Source: Limonium bicolor
Lineage: Eukaryota > Streptophyta > Magnoliopsida > Caryophyllales > Plumbaginaceae
Length of the DNA stretch: 64,000 nt
Reading direction: 5' to 3'
NCBI GenBank assembly: GCA_023374045.1
Contig: CM041779.1
Coordinates: 1,674,001-1,738,000, forward strand
The translations under genes and the position numbers were made by a program. The first letter of the stretch is position 1. Each line of letters starts with the position of its first letter. A model generated the notes under the pieces. The model was not told the origin of the DNA and did not search any database. It was given only the letters and a program-made list of their open reading frames with translations. This document shows, piece after piece, positions 56,759 to 64,000 of the stretch.

Positions 56759-57837
56759 TTAGTGCGCTTTGGTTTCTTGACAATCATCACAGAGCAATGA
56801 GCATGATGAGCGCAGTAGTCACTCACGCTTCCCAGAACAGCCCTGTAGAAGAGGCATAAAAATTTCTTGAGATTTCATACAATACAATTATGATTGTTGA
56901 ACAACAACTATCAAACAGATCTCCAAGAACTACCGTAGTTACATTAGAACAATCTCTGTATAGCATTTCTTTTTATGAGAAAAGAAATCCACACACCGAA
57001 AAATCAGTATGTTACCTTTTAATAACTCCATAACGATGACTACCGATCACCAACATTGAAGCATGAAACTTATCCGCTGCTTCACACAGTACGTTCCTCG
57101 CATCACCTTCCCAAATTACCATTTTAGCATGACGTATCTGCCAAGAATAATAACATTGATAAATTTAACAAAATCAATCCACAGAAATTCGATTAGTAAT
57201 CTAGAAGGTCAATAGAAAGCAATATATAAATCCTACCGATTTAGAGATACACATTGCTTTGCTTTTTCTTGAACTCTGTTAGCTTCGATTTTCAGCTCCG
57301 TGTCTACTTGAGCCACCACTGTCCCTACACCTACTTTAGGATCAAAATTTCACACAAACGGTACAGTACTACCAACGCGCAAGTTAAGATCACGAATCAA
57401 GTAATAATCAATAATCTCGCTGATGAAAAAGGTTTCTGTTGATGGATCAAATTCAATATTTAACCAATAATCGGCCTGACTTAGGTCACTTGAGTGACTT
57501 CACTTATGCCATATTCCGTGCAAGAGAAACATAAATTTTGAGCGTAGCGGACGACTGGACGAGATACAGGTAGGACGAGAAATTAAGATACTAAAATCTT
57601 ACCGGGACCGACGAGTCCAGTCGCGGAGACAGGAGAAGGTTTGGCGTGAACGACGACGAGTTCGAATGAGAAATTCGGAGTGTGTGGTGCGAAAAAATGA
57701 TCTAAAATCCACTCCAGAGCGTAGTAACTGTGTTCGCTATCATCGATTCCTATAAGAATCACTGGTTTCTCTGGTACAGTCTCCGCCACCATCGGAACTT
57801 CCGATGCCGTCGAAGTCGCAGCCACTTCCGTTGCCAT
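56759..57837 (-). pseudogene. Universal stress protein, second copy (frameshifted)
   Basis: Same four-exon layout as copy 1: exon 1 57837-57603, exon 2 57324-57237, exon 3 57137-57016, exon 4 to about 56759. Splice sites are kept. Exon 1 encodes the same start of the Usp domain with a few substitutions. Exon 2 is 88 bp rather than 89 because one T is missing near 57255. The shifted frame meets a stop in exon 3, so the ATP-binding Gx2Gx9GS part would be lost. Exon 4 also lacks one base near its stop codon. The promoter TATA and ACGT motifs remain. It could give a truncated protein or RNA, but is best called a young pseudogene. Confidence 0.88.
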
Positions 57838-58229
57838 ATTTACCGCTGCCGCTGGTACCGTTCTAGTTGCTCTGTTACTCGATTGTTGTGGAAGTGGAAT
57901 TGTGTCGGGTGAAACTGGAAACGTTGGATGAAGGAAGGAGGACACAAGGTTCGAGAGTTTCCCGCCGTTGAGAGTGTGAGTAATGCGCTCTGCACTGAGA
58001 GACGACGATTGACGTGTTGTTTTTATAGTGTCGACACAAAGAAGAGAATTGAAGAGGTGGAAACATGACGTGGCTTGATAATTCGATAACCATGAACATT
58101 TCCCGTCTTTCCGCTTTGGGATAATACTACTACTTGTTTCGCATCTTTACTGCGCGCGAGCTGTCAGCCCCGTTGTTTCATAGTTTCATGTTTTTGCAGT
58201 CGATTTGTATGTCGATCGAAATAATTAAT

Positions 58230-58644
58230 ACCTAAAATTCATAATATACCCCTTTTTCCTTTGGTACTTCATAATATACTTTATATTGTTTTTCGTAATT
58301 CAATTATAACATGTTTAAATGTTGTCCAAAATTGATGAAAATTTTATATATACGATGCTAAAGTGTTATATTTTGGTCCAATATCAAATTTAAGTTTTTA
58401 AGCTCACATGTAACTTGTGGGACCCAATGAAAATTGTAACATATTCATTGGGTCTCACATGTCACATATGAGCTTAAAAAACTTCATATTTGATGTTGGT
58501 CAAAATATAACACTTTAGCATCGTCCATGTAAAGTTTCATCAATTTTGGACAACATTTAAGCATGTTTAAAGTTGAATTACGAAAACCAACAGAAGTATA
58601 TTGTGAATTACGAAAGAAAAAAGGGGTATATTGTGAATTTTCCC
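58230..58644. mobile_element. 415 bp MITE upstream of USP copy 2
   Basis: Nearly the whole segment is an inverted repeat centred near 58435, with ends AAAATTCATAATATACCCC and its near complement. It is flanked by TAATTAAT (58222-58229 and 58645-58652). Copy 1 has a single uninterrupted AATAATTAATATATTAATTT at about 19826, an empty site. An 8 bp duplication fits a hAT-like MITE; if a ninth base has mutated, a Mutator-like one. Confidence 0.85.
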
Positions 58645-58689
58645 TAATTAATATATTACTTTAAACAACATTTAAACTTAAATCACCGA

Positions 58690-59160
58690 CTTGTGAGCTC
58701 CTTTGTGCGGCACATCACTTCTCAATTTTCAAAATCATCAGCTTTTCACCAAACACTCAAACTATGTTGTACCGAAATATTTCTAATTGAGTTCAAAGAA
58801 GAACGATTCCCAAAAGTTGTTTCCTCTCCTGTTGTGGGTTTCCTCCCGTCGGTTGGGTTCTAGGGCAGTTCCAGAGTCGCGCCCCTGTCCTCGCCATGCA
58901 TTGGCTGATGTCGATTCTGATGCTCCTCCGATCTGCACCAGGTTATCTCCCTGCAAATCAACGTCTTCTGCACACGTTAACACCTATCAAATGACACGTT
59001 GAGCGGTTTAATCAAGGCAAATCATCACACTTTATAGACATAATCATCTTCTCCATTGATTATGAGTACCCGCCACCCCGTTTAAAAGGAGCATCTTCCC
59101 CCGTCGAAATTTACTTTCATCATCTTCTGCCTTTCACTATGTTTCATCTTCTTCGAATCC
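58690..59160. other. Sequence between the MITE and the LINE
   Basis: Breaks the match to copy 1, which resumes at about 62010. It may include the LINE 5' UTR from about 58775, but the start is not clear. Confidence 0.35.
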
Positions 59161-59161
59161 A

Positions 59162-59917
59162 GTGTCATCTTTACAAACTGAAACTGTTAATTCCACACCT
59201 TCCTCTACTCTTTCAATGGCTGCTCCCATAACTCCAGCTGCGTCAGTCGATGAGCTCTCCAGAAAGTACGCTGGGCTTCAACTTACAGCCGCGGAAGAAG
59301 AGGGTTTGGCTGTTGACGACATCCAACATGCTCAATCTGCCAGTTCCATAACTTCATCAGTTCGTGGTTAAGACCGTTGATATCCCTGCTTTAGAGCGTA
59401 CGCTCTCACGGGCATGGTGAAGTGAAGGCCAACTAAAGATTCGTAACCTTGGCTCTCGGCTGCTGCTCTTCGCGCTTTGCCTAATGAGGAGCATGTTCAC
59501 GATGTGCTTTCTCCGGGTCCATGGACGGTTGATGGTAGCTTGCTGGTCTTGTCCCCTATTAACAAGAGTATTTCTCCCGCTGCTCACTGTTTTGAATGGG
59601 CGCCCTTCTGGGTTCGGGTCCATGACGTGCCTTTGCAGTTCATGAATGCCATGTTTGCCAAGCGCTTGGGAGATAAGCTTGGAGTATTCATGGAGTATAT
59701 TGACTTCGACTCCCGTTTCAGGGTTTCCTTCATGCGAATTAAAGTTAAGCTCAACATCACTGTGCCCCCGCTCCGGTTTATCACTATCACTCTCCATGGA
59801 AAACCGTTGGTGCTGCGTCTCACTTATGAACGTCTTCCCAACCTTTGTTTTGTTTGTGGTCAGTTTAATCATCTTACTACTGACTGTCCCTCCCGTCCTG
59901 ATGCCCCCCAGTTATTA
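59162..59917 (+). pseudogene. LINE ORF1: DUF4283 and CCHC zinc knuckle
   Basis: The N-terminal part (59162-59371) contains ELSRKYAGLQLTAAEEEG, as in plant LINE ORF1 proteins, and ends at a stop. After a frame change the DUF4283 region continues from about 59450, with VLSPGPWTVDGSLLVL and WAPFWVRVHDVPLQFM. It ends in the zinc knuckle CFVCGQFNHLTTDC (near 59850-59890). ORF1 proteins bind LINE RNA. The frame stops where an LTR fragment begins. Confidence 0.8.
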
Positions 59918-60090
59918 TAACAACCCAAAACCACCCTAGGAGTTAGGGATGTTACACGCTGCGTATCTATTACCTAATAACGCATGGCTCTAACGTACGA
60001 AACCCAAAACCGAAGCAAAGTACACTTTTATTAACCGGAAACAGATTACAGGTCTATCTGACATTACATGCGGAAGCCCAACTTCAATCC
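59917..60090 (-). repeat. Fragment of an element-C-like LTR end
   Basis: TATAACAACCCAAAACCACC, then GTTACACGCTGCG and a GCGGAAGCC block, match the first 180 bp of the element C LTRs in order, with clear divergence. It sits exactly between LINE ORF1 and the ORF2 remnant. Confidence 0.7.
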
Positions 60091-60104
60091 TATTTAAAGG
60101 CATT

Positions 60105-61197
60105 AATGGGCGTTCGTGATCTCGTATAATATGGTCAACGACGCTCTATTTTCGATGGACGAACCACTCCGGTTACCTCACGTTGGATTATCGGCAAGTC
60201 AGGTGGCCAGCCATTCCTTTGGAAGTTCCCTTCATGTCAGGTGCCATCTGCCAAGGTAGCAGATTTTATTACTAGCGCAGGTATGTGAAATCTTCCTCTT
60301 CTTCAACAGCGTTTCATCCCACATGATGATGTTGGTTTTGATTACCAAAATTCTGTTATTTTGTGCTTCGCCTAGTCATGACTGTTGGATGTGGGGCCTC
60401 ACACCCTCAGGTAAATTCACTGTAAATCTGCTTATTATGCGGATAGGCTTCTCTCGACATCTACTTCTGCATCTTCAAGCGATCCTACTTCATTGGTCGG
60501 GTTTTTAGCGATTACGAAAATGTGACATCCCCCCACGTATTCGTCTCTTTGGTTGGAAGCTTATTCATGGTTATATCCCTTGTAAAGTGACAGTGCAGCG
60601 ACGCTTGCGCTCCTCCCTTTATCCCACTTGTGCTTTCTGTGATCAGCCGGAAACGATCGCCCATATTTTTATCCACTGCCCTACAGTGCTGACTTACTGG
60701 TCTACCATTGATATTTCACGACCCAGCATGTTGCATTCTGACCTGGCTTTCAATGATGGTTCCTTCACCAATGCAGTTCCTTGCCTATGTCGTTGCTCAC
60801 TCAACTAATTATCTCTTATGGCACCTTGGTTTGCACACTATCAGCCTCGCATAATACCTCGATCCCGTTCAGCTGGGGCTGGCATCAGGGGATAGCTTCT
60901 TGGACGCTGCTCAGACTGCAGCAACCTCGACTCTCTCTCTCGCTCTTGCAGGATCACCATCTTGAGCACCCAGATTATGTCGAAATTACGGTTGACGGAA
61001 GTATAGATACTCACAAGCACGTGGGCTTGGGTTTCATGGTGTCTCGGCATAAAGTTCCTCTTTCTGGTAGCGCTCATGGGTTTGTAGCCAGTCTCCTTCC
61101 TTCTACAGTTGAATGTTTGGCTTTGCAGTTTGCTCTGCGTCATGCGCGACATGAGGTCATACCCATCTCAGACTCTTGGCGGACAGTCAACAGATGA
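60105..61197 (+). pseudogene. LINE ORF2 C-terminus: zf-RVT and RNase H
   Basis: Broken frames in the order expected for the ORF2 end. WGLTPSGKFTVN (near 60390) is followed by a reverse-transcriptase zinc-binding domain with CAFCDQPETIAHIFIHC (near 60630-60685). An RNase H-like domain follows with ITVDGSIDTHKHVGLGFMV and STVECLALQFALRHA (61000-61150). At least three frame changes or stops are present. No RT palm or endonuclease remains. Confidence 0.78.
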
Positions 61198-61470
61198 TTC
61201 GATACCTCTCTTCCACATCTACTACATCGCTGCTTCCAGAATCCACAACGATTCTGGATTCTGTCTAGCTAATTTGACCATTTTCATTATATTTATTGGT
61301 TTTATATGTACCTCGTTCGGCAAATCTAGAGGCTCACAACCTAGCATCTACTGCTAGAATGTCGCAACTTATATGTTGTTGTTGGAAAGTGGTTGACTTT
61401 CTAGACTTTGTTCGAAATCTCAGTTCTTAATATATATGTGATGGTTTTTTTCAAAAAAAAAATTCTAAGT

Positions 61471-62371
61471 TTTGGAGACGGGGACGTTTCTGGGAGGGGA
61501 AACAGCAACTTTTAAAAATACCCAAAACTGAAACGGCAAGTTATGAAATTTTTTTAATAATATTATATTCAATGAAAATAATATATAATGATGTAAAATA
61601 ATATACTAATTAAGTTAATTTTGTATTGCATTAGTTAAAATAAGTACTAATTGACTAGTTTACACATCTACTTTAGTCTATGAAATATATATAGTAGTGT
61701 ATCAAATATATAATATCAAAAATAGATAAGTTTCGAAAATGTTTCGAAGTTTCCAAGTTCGGAAACGTTTCCGGAACGGGAACGACAACCTCGTAGAAGT
61801 TTCGGTGCAACATTACACTCAAACCAAAGCTGACAGTTTCTTAAAATTTTATTAGCAAATAGTTTCTCAATTTCCAGCAACAAGACTTAACAACAGTTCT
61901 TATTTTTTAAAACCACAAGCAGACGTTCCACCAAACACCAAAACAACAACTTATACAAAACCATCCGTAAACTTCTCATTTCCAACCGGTTCCGAAACGA
62001 ACCGGAAAAATGCCATTTTTCGTTATAGTATACTTCCTCTCTCTTCTTTTCAAACGGAAATAAATTGTTTTTTTTAATTCGTTTGATTTCTTACTTTAAC
62101 TATGGTCTTTCTCTTATGTTTACGTCTTTTTCTATGATTTCTTCTGTTTTCAGCAGCTAATTATTTTGATTTCTTCTTCGTCTTACTCTCTAATTACCAA
62201 TAATAACTCAGCTATTTTTTCGAAACACATAACTCCAGCTTTTCGAAAAAAAAATACAATTAATTTGATTTCTTCTTCGTTTATATATGGGTAAAACTGT
62301 ACATTTCATACAAACTACACTTTGAGTTATTATATAGTTTTTGCTTATTCAATTTACAAATTCAGTATACG
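61471..62371. other. Intergenic DNA; end of duplicated block near 62010-62126
   Basis: A stretch with repeated GTTTCGGAA/GTTTCCGGAAC-type words (61480-61800), then AT-rich DNA. 62010-62126 matches sequence upstream of USP copy 1 (19880-19950 and 20520-20578). No gene. Confidence 0.45.
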
Positions 62372-62537
62372 TGGCTGCGTTCGGTATGGTTGTTTTGTGG
62401 TGTTTTTGTCTGGCTGTTTTGTGGTTGTTTTTATGTGGTAGTATATTATTGGAGTAGAACGTAGGACTCATGGGACCCACGTGGGAACCACCCAAAACTA
62501 CCCAATTTATGCCACGAACATGCGCCAGCCGAACGAA
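62372..62537. repeat. Small MITE-like element with GCTGCGTTCGG ends
   Basis: Begins GGCTGCGTTCGG and ends CCGAACGAAGC, giving inverted ends of 11 bp with one mismatch. The left part resembles 20579-20625. No target duplication seen. Confidence 0.4.
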
Positions 62538-64000
62538 GCAAAGAATTGCCAACATTCAATTCAACCCCAAAAAGAGGGGAATCACCCGTGTACTAACTGA
62601 AAACAATTTTCTTCCCCTTGGCGGCAGCTTTTTTTTTTTTCGTTTGATAATTGGCTGGGTGGTCCAGCTTACAAATAAAGCAGTACTGAGGCATGAATGT
62701 CTTTCCCGCTTAAGTCCTTTTGTGATGCCAAAAACAAGAACAAACAATAAAAATAAATCGTTAGCTGTAAAAAAGAGCTGCTCTATCCCTACTGATCTAC
62801 TGGCTAGCTACTTAGCCTTCTTTTGGCTGCCCGCATGGCCGCCTTACTAAGTCGGGAGAACTTACTAAAACCTATTGGTCCAACCCCACGACCCTCTTAC
62901 CCTTTTTCTTAGAAGTACTCATAGAGCCACTATCAAGACTCCTCTTTTGACTCTTCACTCTCGATGCTACTCTGGCGAAGCTCGCTTTTTCGTTTTCGAA
63001 TATCTCTTCATAATGGCCAGGGTAAGCTTCTCGTTAGGGACGGTGCATCCGAGCCGTTTGCAAGATGAGAGTTTGCCTTGCTTCCTCTCTAACAGCTGCC
63101 CCCTCAGTGTCATCTCCCATAATTGAAGGATCTCTAGCTGGCCAAAACCAGGTGGAAATTCCGGGTCCTCGCAAAGGCTCCTAAGAAGCCAATATCATCT
63201 AAGTCGTCATCCATCAATTGAGCCTGAGGGCCCACCGGCTCAGACCCCCGGCCTAATCAAATGATCATCAGAAGCCCCTCATTCGGGTCAACATTGATCC
63301 CCATATCCTCGCCATTCCCCAAGCATATCGATCCTCTGGAAATTAGTCCTCCCCTCCCCCTTCCCCTGTCTTCTTTGATGATATCTTCCCATAACCTGGA
63401 TCAGGTCCCGAGTTAATCAATAGGTGACCGGATGACTATTGGCGCCCGACACCGCCATCCCAGCACAGAGTCCTTTGGGATAGGGTCCTCGCATAACCCA
63501 ACCATCCATTCTGCGCATGAGAGACAGGTTGTCGACTGCTCCCGCCCCCCTATGTACCAGCCCGGGCCGGGATTGCAAAGGCCGGACCCCAAGCCCTGTC
63601 CCTGTGATTGACTAAACCATCCGTACGGATCAAAGTTTTTACGATAAATCGGCCAATAACCAACACGGATACATCGGATACTGCTCCCGTAGCCGACAGG
63701 TATCCCATACACAGTAAACCTCCACATCAGAGGCACTACCGAAATTATCATTATTTAATTTGTTTTATCCTCTTTATTGCAGCCATTTGGAGAAGTTTCC
63801 TCGTTGAAGAGCAGCGTGGCCGACAGCAACAACCACCATACAACCACGATTTGAGGCTTTGCTCCACTATCTCGATTCTCCAAGCTCGACGTCTGCGCCT
63901 CTCCACCTCCAGGCACGCGCCACCAGTTGCCGCTTCAGCATCCTCTTGAGGCCCGCAACCTTACACTCGCCTCCATCTTTACTACTTACCAGCAACCGCT
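62538..64000. other. Unassigned sequence at the right edge
   Basis: Higher GC than the rest. It has short plus-strand frames (for example 63608-63949) that match no family I recognise, and a TTTATTGCAG resembling a splice acceptor near 63782. It could be a decayed element or the edge of a gene outside the window; I cannot decide. Confidence 0.3.

Larger units (their letters stand above)
59050..61470 (+). mobile_element. Rearranged L1-type LINE
   Basis: ORF1 remnant (DUF4283 and zinc knuckle), then an LTR fragment, then the C-terminal third of ORF2 and a poly(A) tract at about 61458-61467. Endonuclease and most of the reverse transcriptase are missing. Several stops and frameshifts show that it is old. 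Ends are approximate and no target duplication was confirmed. Confidence 0.75.

Noticed and set aside
63432..63460. ATTGGCGCCCGAC as a possible primer binding site of another LTR element
   Set aside because: The first bases resemble leaders of some gypsy elements, but no LTR, PPT or partner sequence could be placed in the remaining 1 kb.

Overview
The window is nuclear DNA of a flowering plant, most likely a eudicot. Supporting this are four-exon GT-AG genes for a plant universal stress protein, several families of plant Ty3/gypsy chromoviruses with tRNA-iMet primer binding sites, a plant L1-type LINE, and Mutator- and MITE-like elements. By eye about three quarters of it is transposable-element DNA. 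I cannot name the species.

Layout. (1) 316-16159 is a three-level nest. A short-LTR (246 bp) chromovirus, element A, has GACTA target duplications. Its integrase is split by a 4.4 kb solo LTR (element B, CCTAA duplications). Element B is itself split by a non-coding element with 2.75 kb LTRs and an 843 bp interior (element C, AGCTC duplications). (2) 16392-20578 and 53139-62126 are two copies of one ancestral duplication, each carrying a universal stress protein (USP) gene on the minus strand. The left copy looks intact (176 aa). The right copy has a 1-bp deletion in exon 2 and is probably a pseudogene. (3) 20755-52851 is a 32.1 kb minus-strand structure with the order LTR-interior-LTR-interior-LTR and a single AGTGC duplication around the whole. 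Each interior encodes Tekay-like gag, protease, RT, RNase H, integrase and chromodomain in broken form. Each also carries an ALKBH1-like AlkB (2-oxoglutarate/Fe(II) dioxygenase) reading frame between gag and protease. The second interior additionally holds two TG...CA insertions of 1.5 and 2.0 kb. (4) 52857-64000 holds the right USP copy, a 1.24 kb Mutator-like element, a 415 bp MITE whose empty site is preserved in the left copy, a rearranged LINE, and about 2.4 kb of unassigned sequence.

Most notable observation. A cellular-type AlkB domain, closest to plant ALKBH1, sits in both interiors inside a 979 bp interval. That interval has a GT...AG boundary pair which, if spliced, would keep gag and protease in one frame. 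It looks like a captured host gene housed in a retrotransposon intron. Both copies share a TAA stop before the second iron-binding histidine, and both have HxE where ALKBH1 has HxD. Other items of interest are the three-LTR structure, a perfect palindrome overlapping the primer binding site, and a stem-loop near LTR ends that covaries between two LTR families.

All homology statements come from recognising motifs by eye. No database search, alignment program or splice predictor was run.
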